Assembly: GCA_947564305.1 (NCBI GenBank)
Contig: CANOBT010000224.1
Coordinates: 1-7,651 of the forward strand
DNA length: 7,651 bases
Reading direction: 5' to 3'
From: an uncultured Lachnospiraceae bacterium
Lineage (GTDB): Bacteria; Bacillota_A; Clostridia; Lachnospirales; Lachnospiraceae
The position numbers were made by a program, and so were the translations under genes. This document shows, piece by piece, positions 1 to 6,257 of this stretch. The notes below the pieces were generated by a model that saw only the letters and a program-made list of their open reading frames with translations, was not told the DNA's origin and ran no database searches. Each line of letters opens with the position of its first letter. Position 1 is the first letter of the stretch.

Positions 1-37
1 ATCCAGATGCTCCAAGCGAAGAGCCTTGATATCACCT

Positions 38-331
38 TCACCGAGGAGCCACCGGGTGAATATAGACAGTATCTTTCTTGCGCAGCTTTCTCAGGAAAAT
101 CTCAATGTTGTTATTAGGGTGTTCTATCATTAGATGGACATCCAGCGGAGTTTTAGTAGCTGATGCAATGTAAGACATATCATTTATAGACATCGCAAAA
201 TTCGGTACGTAACGTCCATCCATGATATCTATATGGAAAGAATCGATACCGCCGCTTTCCAGGTTCTTAACTTCTTTCTCCAAATTTCCATAATTGGCAC
301 ACATCATAGATGCCATTAATTCAAACTGCAT
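38..331 (-). CDS. rpe: Ribulose-phosphate 3-epimerase family protein, N-terminal part (frame broken)
   Basis: The product resembles the N-terminal half of the ribulose-phosphate 3-epimerase TIM barrel, which interconverts D-ribulose 5-phosphate and D-xylulose 5-phosphate in the cytosol. Visible family motifs are 'ASMMCANYGNL' near residues 7-17 (usual form APSIL.AD), 'HIDIMDG' at 33-39 with metal ligands H33 and D35, 'VPNF' at 42-45, and 'DVHLMIE' at 64-70 with ligand H66. 'VYIHP' at 89-93 is the strand usually followed by E(A/S)(D/E). Family members are about 210-230 residues, but this frame stops at codon 98 with TGA, before the second catalytic Asp and the phosphate-binding loops. Past the stop, another frame reads 'DIKALRLE', weakly like the expected 'KIKALGLEPG', so a frameshift or small deletion near 35-55 is plausible. 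The ATG at 331 has a purine-rich ribosome-binding site 9 nt upstream. It lies 41 bp after the HAD gene. A role in making an activated pentose/pentulose for the glycan, rather than central metabolism, is inference. Confidence 0.82.
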   Translation of the reverse strand: MQFELMASMMCANYGNLEKEVKNLESGGIDSFHIDIMDGRYVPNFAMSINDMSYIASATKTPLDVHLMIEHPNNNIEIFLRKLRKKDTVYIHPVAPR

Positions 332-340
332 ATATATCCA

Positions 341-350
341 TTCCTTTCCT
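341..350 (-). promoter_or_regulatory. Ribosome-binding site of the epimerase-like gene
   Basis: On the minus strand this reads AGGAAAGGAA, ending 9 nt before the ATG at 331. It supports that ATG as a real start inside the operon rather than a chance in-frame Met. Confidence 0.6.
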
Positions 351-372
351 TTCGCTTGGAGCCTAATGTTCC

Positions 373-2460
373 TTAAATAAGTTCTTTTATATCTGTCATC
401 CGATTAAAAAAAGGGTCCTCTACAATCAATTCCTGAAAATCTTTGTCCGAAATCTTTAGATTATGAATTAATCCTAGAAACGTCTCATCTAACCGCTTAC
501 TTCGGCTTTCCATATTTGCAGGCAAAAGTTTTAGATATCTGCCAAAATAATCCAGGATTCCTGCCTGCGCCTGCATAACACATCTGATATCTTTTTCTTT
601 CCGAGTTTCTTTCACAAACACTGGATTTCCCCTGTCATCAAATCCCCATACACATGGATGTGGGGCAGTCAAAACTGTCTCCAGAACATAATAATTATCA
701 TAAATACTGCTTCCATCCGTCTCATCTATATCATAAAAAGACTCTATATCAAGCCCCCTATCCTTCATGAAGTATGCTTCAAGCTGCAAAAAATACATAC
801 CTTTCAGACGATGCGCAGCAAATCTCTCTACATACATCTGTGTCGTCCCCTTTGCCACAAAATCAAAAAAAGCCACATCTCCGCCTTTTAGAGCCAATTT
901 CTCTATATATTTCATATATTTTTCCCGCTCATTCACGGCTTGTCTTAAAATATCATCCTTATATCTAAGCAGGTCAGTCTCCTTCTTGTCCCACCGCTTG
1001 GCATTCCCACCCTTCTTTTCAGTCCTTCCACACTCTAATCCAAACCGCGCTTTCAGATTTTCTTCCAATGTACCGCTGAATCTCATACTATCCACGTAAA
1101 CAATATCTTCCTCGTTCATCATACCTGCCCGAACTGCCGCCATCCTTGAAGTCAGAAAATACACGGTATCTGCATTTTTATCCAGCATCTGGTACATCTT
1201 CTGCAGAAGATATCCGTCCCTTGCGCTAAACCAGATATTATGCAATCCATAATGCTGCACTCTTTCCCGAAACCAGAACACAAAATCCGTGATGATTGGT
1301 GCGCAGAGTAAATAACCGATATCATAAGCATCAGATACCTCGATTTTCTTTTTGGCTGTCTCGAACTGAAAGGGATCATTAAACAGTTTTGCTGAAAACA
1401 TTCCCACCTTCAATCGCTCTGCTAAACTGTCTGAATCCATTTCCAATCCCATGTTTCCAACCGCATCCAGCAAATCCTCTTTGCTAAATATACGATATGT
1501 ATCCATTCCTTTTTTTAACGCCATCTCCATATCTGTGATAAGATCGTCGCCAATATGCAGATATTGTTTTTCTCCTTCAAGTTCCAATAACTTATCGAAA
1601 AGATGTTGTCTTTTCCCTGTGTTATACTCGCAGGATACCAAAAGACCCGTATATCCTGTCAACAGACATTCCCTCAATATCTGTTCTATCTGTGTCTTTG
1701 TGTAATAGGTATCAGTCACGATATAGACAGCCTTCTTTTTCTGAATACAATATTTGTACGCCTCACAAACTGCCTCTCTTCTTAAAAGCGTCCTGCAATC
1801 AATCTCCCACTCCAGTTCTGCTAATTCGCCGGCCGAAACACAAACCCCCTGTGTACATTTCAAGACCTCCTTATATAATCGCTCAAGCGTCGGAGCCCCT
1901 TCATCCGACAGCCTCTTTTCTGCTTCCAGACGCTTAGAAGGAAACTGGTCAATGTAGATATCTTTCATCTTTAGCGCACTATCCATGAGTTTAATGATAT
2001 CAGACGAAAATAATACTTCACGCAAAATAAGAGTATCAAAAAGATCAAAGCTGATCACTTCTGCTTTGTCTATCTTTTTATATAGCTCATCTTTCGTCTC
2101 TCCCTTCATATGCATAAAGCTATATGTAATGCTTTCTCTTTCCAGAAGATTTTTCCCCCTAATGTCCATAAGAGCAATTCCGCATTCTGAACAGATATCC
2201 CCGATTTTCCCGGCAATCGCTTTGCAGGAACCCGGACGTGCAACGACAATAATAAGCTTCACACCTGCTTCAACCACATAAGACAGAGATACAATTTTTT
2301 TGCCGTACAGTTCCCCCTCTTCACGGAAGCTGTCCAACAGACCAAGGATTTCAAATCTGTCCTCCAACGAAAGAAGTGCTCCTTTTGTCTCCGTACCAAG
2401 ACCATACAGGGCAGTTTTTTCCCCGATATATTTTTGAAATGGTTCATTTATCCCAGACAT
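373..2460 (-). CDS. HAD-superfamily protein with N-terminal Rossmann-like module (COG5610-like)
   Basis: I numbered residues from the ATG at 2460 (695 aa). A GTG three codons upstream is in frame, but it lies inside the AAGGAAGTG ribosome-binding site, so the ATG is preferred. Residues 18-105 form a Rossmann-like module ('YGLG' at 19-22, 'LLDSF' at 41-45, 'LIIVVARPG' at 69-77). Residues 133-325 are a HAD domain: motif I 'FDLFDTL' with nucleophile D139, motif II 'VTDTYY' at 248-253, a basic 'TGKR' near 281-284, and motif IV 'GDDLITD' with D305, D306 and D310. The +2 general-acid Asp of motif I is replaced by F141, as is usual for 'FDIFDTL' HAD proteins of polysaccharide loci (COG5610). The C-terminal half has 'FSARDGYLL' near 411-419 and 'FFDFVAKGTTQ' near 531-541; I recall similar motifs in this family but cannot assign a function. 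There is no signal peptide or membrane segment. A phosphatase or phosphotransferase role on sugar or polymer phosphates is inference. It starts 22 bp after the GT4 gene. Confidence 0.85.
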   Translation of the reverse strand: MSGINEPFQKYIGEKTALYGLGTETKGALLSLEDRFEILGLLDSFREEGELYGKKIVSLSYVVEAGVKLIIVVARPGSCKAIAGKIGDICSECGIALMDIRGKNLLERESITYSFMHMKGETKDELYKKIDKAEVISFDLFDTLILREVLFSSDIIKLMDSALKMKDIYIDQFPSKRLEAEKRLSDEGAPTLERLYKEVLKCTQGVCVSAGELAELEWEIDCRTLLRREAVCEAYKYCIQKKKAVYIVTDTYYTKTQIEQILRECLLTGYTGLLVSCEYNTGKRQHLFDKLLELEGEKQYLHIGDDLITDMEMALKKGMDTYRIFSKEDLLDAVGNMGLEMDSDSLAERLKVGMFSAKLFNDPFQFETAKKKIEVSDAYDIGYLLCAPIITDFVFWFRERVQHYGLHNIWFSARDGYLLQKMYQMLDKNADTVYFLTSRMAAVRAGMMNEEDIVYVDSMRFSGTLEENLKARFGLECGRTEKKGGNAKRWDKKETDLLRYKDDILRQAVNEREKYMKYIEKLALKGGDVAFFDFVAKGTTQMYVERFAAHRLKGMYFLQLEAYFMKDRGLDIESFYDIDETDGSSIYDNYYVLETVLTAPHPCVWGFDDRGNPVFVKETRKEKDIRCVMQAQAGILDYFGRYLKLLPANMESRSKRLDETFLGLIHNLKISDKDFQELIVEDPFFNRMTDIKELI

Positions 2461-2466
2461 TTTTGT

Positions 2467-2475
2467 CACTTCCTT
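2467..2475 (-). promoter_or_regulatory. Ribosome-binding site deciding the HAD gene start
   Basis: The minus strand reads AAGGAAGTG, one mismatch from AAGGAGGTG, followed by 6 nt and then ATG at 2460. The in-frame GTG at 2469 is part of this element and so cannot be properly served by it. Confidence 0.7.
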
Positions 2476-2482
2476 ATTGTAT

Positions 2483-3871
2483 TTAATGATTGAATATCAA
2501 ACTCATAAGTCTCTCTTCAAAAGCATCCATAGAAAAATATTTTTCATAAACTCTGCGGGCATTATTACCCATTATTTGCAAATCAAATTTCCCCACGATA
2601 CAGTCCTCCAACGCTGACCTAAGCCGGTTTACATTCTCGCTTGGAAATATAATTCCATCGATTCCGTCCCTTATGTATTCTGCCGTGCCTGCAGTATCTG
2701 AAATCAGACAAGGAATGCTGTGCATCATCGCTTCTGCAGCTACGGTAGGCATCGGATCTTCTCTGGAAGGACACACTAAGATATCTGTCTGTTCCAGAAT
2801 GCAGTTTATTTCGTTTCTTCCCACAGGCCCTGAAATGATAATCTCAGAAATATCTTTTGCAGACTCCATGATCTCCTTTGCCAGCAGAGATGTATTTTCG
2901 CCGACAAAGATGAACCGTGCTCTCTTTCTGATCTCTGGATTTAACCTTTGAATGGCTTTCAACAGAATGTCCTGGCCTTTTCTATATTCGATATATCCAA
3001 TGACAGTAAAACACATCTTGTTATGATGTCTTCCTGACTGCACTATTTTACCTACTCTTCTAAATTGATCCGTAACACCATAAAGTAAATATTCCACATG
3101 AAAATCCGGTCTGAATATCTTCAAGGCTTTCTCCGGTATAGGTCCTACGCTCCATATCTTCATATTATGTGACACTAGCTTATCCATCGTTTCCTGACGG
3201 ACTCCATCATAAAAAAAGGGGGCGTCGTGAAGCCACCATGCAACTGGTATCTCTGGTTCTCTCTCCGAAAGAAATACATGAAAATTCATCGTATTGCAGA
3301 TGATAAAATTATACTCCCTGACCCAATCCGATTCTTTCATTGTCGCAATCATCAGATTTTCGTCTATGACTGCCGGTATCCCTTCCCTGGTTAAAATATC
3401 ACGCAGAGGGCCATCCAGCATAGATACATATACCACATGGTATCCTTTTTTAATCAGTGCTTGTGCCGCATGATATAAGGCGATGGCAGGACCTCCCAAC
3501 GTCAAATCATGGCTCAACAACAGAATCTTCTTATTAACTCTGAGATTCCCGGCGTTATCGACACACACTCTTCGACACTTTTTAGAGGGTGTACCAATCA
3601 AATCATGTAAGTCAAAAAAATGATATATCTTCTCTTCACTTACCCCCAAATCAAGCAACTGGACCCTCATCATTTTCACGTAAAAGCTCAAAATAATAAT
3701 CGCATCAAACTCATATTGCAGGACATTTTCTGGTGCAATCACAAGAATATCATCTATATAATAACCCTGTTTCTCTTTTGAATTATCAATCAGAGCAACC
3801 ACATCTTTTTTCTCAAACCAAATCTTATATCGATTATAATATTCGCCTGTGCCAAACAGTAAAAATCTCAT
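2483..3871 (-). CDS. Family 4 (GT-B fold) glycosyltransferase with N-terminal Rossmann-like module
   Basis: The 462-residue product (from ATG 3871) has two parts. Residues 1-92 are a Rossmann-like module: 'FGTGEYY' at 6-12, 'LIDNS' at 27-31, 'ILVIAPENV' at 42-50, 'AIIILSFYV' at 57-65 and 'LGVSEEKIY' at 75-83. From about residue 113 a GT4 glycosyltransferase begins: 'LLLSHDLTLGGPAIAL' at 117-132 is the N-lobe glycine-rich loop, 'GYIEYRKGQDILLKAI' at 292-307 is the conserved R/K-bearing donor loop, and 'CPSREDPMPTVAAEAM' at 367-382 is the nucleotide-sugar binding segment with E371 or D372 and E380. Such enzymes are retaining transferases using a nucleotide-activated sugar at the cytoplasmic face of the membrane; the exact sugar cannot be read from the sequence. 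No membrane segment or signal peptide is present. The gene starts 17 bp after FkbM and ends 22 bp before the HAD gene. An in-frame GTG at 3877 overlaps the Shine-Dalgarno and was rejected as the start. Confidence 0.9.
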   Translation of the reverse strand: MRFLLFGTGEYYNRYKIWFEKKDVVALIDNSKEKQGYYIDDILVIAPENVLQYEFDAIIILSFYVKMMRVQLLDLGVSEEKIYHFFDLHDLIGTPSKKCRRVCVDNAGNLRVNKKILLLSHDLTLGGPAIALYHAAQALIKKGYHVVYVSMLDGPLRDILTREGIPAVIDENLMIATMKESDWVREYNFIICNTMNFHVFLSEREPEIPVAWWLHDAPFFYDGVRQETMDKLVSHNMKIWSVGPIPEKALKIFRPDFHVEYLLYGVTDQFRRVGKIVQSGRHHNKMCFTVIGYIEYRKGQDILLKAIQRLNPEIRKRARFIFVGENTSLLAKEIMESAKDISEIIISGPVGRNEINCILEQTDILVCPSREDPMPTVAAEAMMHSIPCLISDTAGTAEYIRDGIDGIIFPSENVNRLRSALEDCIVGKFDLQIMGNNARRVYEKYFSMDAFEERLMSLIFNH

Positions 3872-3876
3872 CCCCA

Positions 3877-3883
3877 CTCCTTT
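3877..3883 (-). promoter_or_regulatory. Ribosome-binding site deciding the GT4 gene start
   Basis: The minus strand reads AAAGGAG followed by TGGGG and then ATG at 3871, a 5-nt spacing. The alternative GTG at 3877 begins within this element, so the ATG is the better start. Confidence 0.75.
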
Positions 3884-3888
3884 GCATT

Positions 3889-4962
3889 TTAAGGTATGGC
3901 ATACAGAACCATCTCATTATCTGCATTGCTATAGCTTCGGAGGTAAAACTTGTACTCAGAAACTAAAGCTTTCATATAGAGCGGCAGCGTAACAATATCC
4001 TCCGGTTTATGGTAAATACAGATTGCAAGCTTTGGCTTATCTCTTTTTATTATCTTTTCTGCTCCCTTTAATGACTCTAGTTCTGCTCCTTCAACATCCA
4101 TCTTGATAAATGTAATCTTGTCGTGTACATCCACAACATCATCAATAGCTGCTGTTTTTATCGTGCATTTTCCTTCTCCAATATGCGCACATCCATCTGC
4201 TGTTGAAGCAAAAGGCAATTTGGAACTGCAGCTCCATGTCCCATAGGGAAATAGTGATATTTCAGGAAAAGACTCCTTTTCTCTCTCAAGCCTTTTCAGA
4301 CAATTTTCATAATTCTTGGGATCCGGCTCAAATGCATATACCTTCTTCAGACCGCCGCAAAGTTTTGCAAAATCATAGGTCGTACCCAAGTCATAGCATC
4401 CTGCGTCCACAAAAATCTCCTCATCCAAGTAATGTAAAAAGTCCTCATAAAAATAATCATCGCCTGTTCCGCATTTAAAAAATGACCGAATATCCATGAG
4501 TTCCCTTTCTTCAACGCCATGATTAATCAGATATTCTTTCACTTCCTTCATATATTTTGTTGTACATATGACAATCTTTTTTTGCTCTCTCCTCCCGAAG
4601 AGCTCCATTGGCGATATTACCCTGTATCCATAAAAATCCTTTTTTTGCTTCTGAATATCACTGTCACAAAACTCAATTTCCAGGTTACATTCTTTCAGAT
4701 ACGGTATCAGACGTTCCGAAAAACTGCCTGTCCCATAGAACGTAATCTTTATCCCCTCAGGCAGTGTCTTAATGAAATCTTTTTCATCACATCCGTTCCA
4801 TACTGGAATATCCGGATGCGACTTTTTAGCCATATGCTCCACATATCCAAAGTTTCCAGTCACAAGCCAGTTTAGACGGTCAAGATATAGTTCTTTTGAT
4901 AACTGATCCTCAAGCATTTCATAAACATCTTTTAACCCCTGTATGAATTCGTCAGGCTGCAT
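3889..4962 (-). CDS. FkbM-family SAM-dependent methyltransferase with central Rossmann-like module
   Basis: The 357-residue product (from ATG 4962) has three parts. Residues 1-70 are mostly helical, acidic and unassigned. Residues 71-163 are a Rossmann-like module ('FYGTGSFSE' at 75-83, 'FCDSD' at 98-102, 'YRVISPMEL' at 113-121, 'IVICTTKYM' at 130-138). Residues 180-357 are an FkbM methyltransferase: SAM-binding 'EIFVDAGCYDLGTT' at 182-195, 'AFEPDPKNYENC' at 210-221, the hallmark 'IKMDVEGAELESLKGAE' at 286-302, and 'LAICIYHKPEDI' at 312-323. FkbM enzymes typically O-methylate sugar or polyketide hydroxyls, so this one probably methylates a residue of the glycan made here. Two starts compete. 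An ATG at 4992 overlaps the GT8 stop as ATGA but has only AAGG directly abutting it. The ATG at 4962 has GGAGG at 8-nt spacing and is preferred. It would extend the protein by 10 residues if the upstream start is used. Confidence 0.92.
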   Translation of the reverse strand: MQPDEFIQGLKDVYEMLEDQLSKELYLDRLNWLVTGNFGYVEHMAKKSHPDIPVWNGCDEKDFIKTLPEGIKITFYGTGSFSERLIPYLKECNLEIEFCDSDIQKQKKDFYGYRVISPMELFGRREQKKIVICTTKYMKEVKEYLINHGVEERELMDIRSFFKCGTGDDYFYEDFLHYLDEEIFVDAGCYDLGTTYDFAKLCGGLKKVYAFEPDPKNYENCLKRLEREKESFPEISLFPYGTWSCSSKLPFASTADGCAHIGEGKCTIKTAAIDDVVDVHDKITFIKMDVEGAELESLKGAEKIIKRDKPKLAICIYHKPEDIVTLPLYMKALVSEYKFYLRSYSNADNEMVLYAIP

Positions 4963-4970
4963 ACACTTTT

Positions 4971-4975
4971 CCTCC
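4971..4975 (-). promoter_or_regulatory. Ribosome-binding site favouring the FkbM start at 4962
   Basis: The minus strand reads GGAGG, then 8 nt, then ATG at 4960-4962. It lies 26 bp or less after the GT8 stop, so ribosomes finishing GT8 could reinitiate here. Confidence 0.6.
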
Positions 4976-4988
4976 ACATACTTACGTC

Positions 4989-6245
4989 TCATCCTTGCAT
5001 CTTTTTCTCATATTCCATATATTTTTCATCCAGCCTTGCATAATACGTATTGTCTTTATGGATATATCTGATTATCCTGCAATCATTGATTTCCATCTGA
5101 TTTAACTGTTTTTTTATTGGAATAAACCCGTTCTGGCTGCTGATGATATAAAAAGCATTCGGATATTCGTCCTCAAGCCGCGCTGCCGAAATAACCGGAA
5201 TCCCCCGATATGTCATACCCTGTTTTGCCTTATCATTATCGGCAAATGCTGCAATGGATTTTACATTTGACCGAAGCAAATGGTCTGCAACTTTCTTCCC
5301 GATTTCAGAGAATCCAAATACGACAACTTGCTCTGCCTTCTCTGCCATCCCACGTATATATGACCAGTCACTTTTCCGTTCAGCTTCCAAAGCTGCTTCC
5401 CAAATATTGCGGTAAACCGACTCGTCCAACACTCTGCCTGCCTCGTTCCACCACAGTGTATTCACTTTAAGCCTTGTACAGATCCATGGTTTAAAATAAC
5501 CTGTAAAATGCAGCACACAGGCTCTCTCTTCAATATGAGACAACTCTTCCTCTGAATAGCCGTCCGGTGGTTTCTCGGCTATACTTCCATAATATTCTGT
5601 AAAAAAATCATATTTTAAAGGAAGTATTTTTATTTTTCCATAACAGCATTTATTGATAATATCCTGATCCATATATTTGCAGCCTGAGCCTATGGCTTCG
5701 ATCATTCTATGCTCCACATGGTCTTCCCTGATTTTGTTAAGATTAAGAAGCATAAAGCCAACATTCACATAATCGTCCATGGATGGAATATGCAAGATGT
5801 CGGCATATTCCTTATACTCTGACATATGGCTCTGAACCCCCAAATCCTTCACCGCAGCCACATAATCATTCTCCATATCAGTGTTATAAACTTCCGATAA
5901 GTCATCCCTGATTATCATATCCCCGTCAATAAACAGGCATCGTTCTTCCTCTATCATCTGGCTAATATATAGCCTGTAATAGGACGCAACCGAAATATGG
6001 GCTGTTGCGACTGCCTTATCTAGCCTTGAATCATGAATCTCCTTAAAGGTAAACTCAATCCTGCCGTCCTTTTTTTCCAGTTTCTTCAGCATATCCCGGC
6101 AAGCATAATTAAAATTCCGGTCACATAGAATATATACATGAAAGCATGTACCTTTCTTTGAAGATGTTAAAATAGAAGATAACGTCACAAGTGTCGGTAT
6201 GACGTAATTTTCATCGGTTGACATTACAATATTTATTTTCTCCAC
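4989..6245 (-). CDS. Family 8 glycosyltransferase with C-terminal Rossmann-like module
   Basis: The 418-residue product (from GTG 6245) opens directly on the GT8 fold: 'INIVMSTDENYVIPTLV' at 4-20, the 'ASYYRLYI' helix at 87-94, the metal-binding DxD 'FIDGDM' at 105-110 (D107, D109), 'YVNVGFMLLNL' at 159-169, 'DQDIINKC' at 193-200, and 'LHFTGYFKPW' at 245-254. These match the retaining LgtC/glycogenin type, usually UDP-galactose or UDP-glucose dependent with Mn2+, working in the cytosol. After a linker near 280-304 comes a Rossmann-like module: 'VVFGFSEIGKKVADHL' at 308-323, 'FADNDKAKQG' at 334-343, 'GIPVIS' at 348-353, 'FYIISSQNG' at 365-373. A charged helical tail ends the protein. The GTG start has AGGGAG at 6-nt spacing and fits the usual GT8 N-terminus. 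An upstream ATG at 6269, with AGAGG 5 nt before it and overlapping GT2 by 14 bp, would add 8 residues and cannot be excluded. Confidence 0.94.
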   Translation of the reverse strand: MEKINIVMSTDENYVIPTLVTLSSILTSSKKGTCFHVYILCDRNFNYACRDMLKKLEKKDGRIEFTFKEIHDSRLDKAVATAHISVASYYRLYISQMIEEERCLFIDGDMIIRDDLSEVYNTDMENDYVAAVKDLGVQSHMSEYKEYADILHIPSMDDYVNVGFMLLNLNKIREDHVEHRMIEAIGSGCKYMDQDIINKCCYGKIKILPLKYDFFTEYYGSIAEKPPDGYSEEELSHIEERACVLHFTGYFKPWICTRLKVNTLWWNEAGRVLDESVYRNIWEAALEAERKSDWSYIRGMAEKAEQVVVFGFSEIGKKVADHLLRSNVKSIAAFADNDKAKQGMTYRGIPVISAARLEDEYPNAFYIISSQNGFIPIKKQLNQMEINDCRIIRYIHKDNTYYARLDEKYMEYEKKMQG

Positions 6246-6251
6246 AGTACA

Positions 6252-6257
6252 CTCCCT
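6252..6257 (-). promoter_or_regulatory. Ribosome-binding site of GT8 overlapping the GT2 stop codon
   Basis: The minus strand reads AGGGAG, with its first two bases being the last two of the GT2 stop codon TAG (6258-6256). GTG at 6245 follows after 6 nt. This arrangement suggests translational coupling of the two transferases. Confidence 0.55.

Larger units (their letters stand above)
9..362. repeat. 12-bp perfect inverted repeat flanking the truncated epimerase ORF
   Basis: GCTCCAAGCGAA at 9-20 is the exact reverse complement of TTCGCTTGGAGC at 351-362. The match does not extend beyond 12 bases on either side. The right arm lies just upstream of the epimerase ribosome-binding site. By a rough count, about one or two such 12-base pairs are expected somewhere in a window this long, so it may be chance; only its closeness to the broken gene makes it notable. 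Confidence 0.25.

Noticed and set aside
332..372. Possible promoter or terminator between the HAD and epimerase-like genes
   Set aside because: The 41-bp gap holds a ribosome-binding site but no stem-loop with a T-run and no convincing -35/-10 pair, so read-through from upstream is the simpler view.
482..1020. Lysine-rich stretch of the HAD protein as a possible frameshifted insertion
   Set aside because: The 'EKKGGNAKRWDKKETD' part near residues 481-496 is charged, but the frame is continuous on both sides and it reads as an ordinary surface loop.
767..1099. Plus-strand open frame of 110 codons opposite the HAD gene
   Set aside because: Antisense to the HAD C-terminal half, serine/phenylalanine-rich low-complexity product typical of a shadow of AT-rich coding DNA, and no family resemblance.
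1152..1379. Minus-strand open frame of 75 codons inside the HAD gene
   Set aside because: Alternative frame within a continuous 695-codon gene with clear motifs; no ribosome-binding site argument or homology supports it.
2461..2469. GTG start three codons upstream of the HAD ATG
   Set aside because: The GTG is itself part of the AAGGAAGTG ribosome-binding site that serves the ATG at 2460 with proper spacing.
3872..3877. GTG start two codons upstream of the GT4 ATG
   Set aside because: It overlaps the end of the AAAGGAG element and so has no ribosome-binding site of its own; the ATG at 3871 is correctly spaced and opens directly on the module's first strand.
4519..4875. Plus-strand open frame of 118 codons opposite FkbM
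   Set aside because: It is wholly antisense to a strongly supported gene, its product is rich in F, H, I and Q with no recognisable motif, and it looks like a shadow frame.
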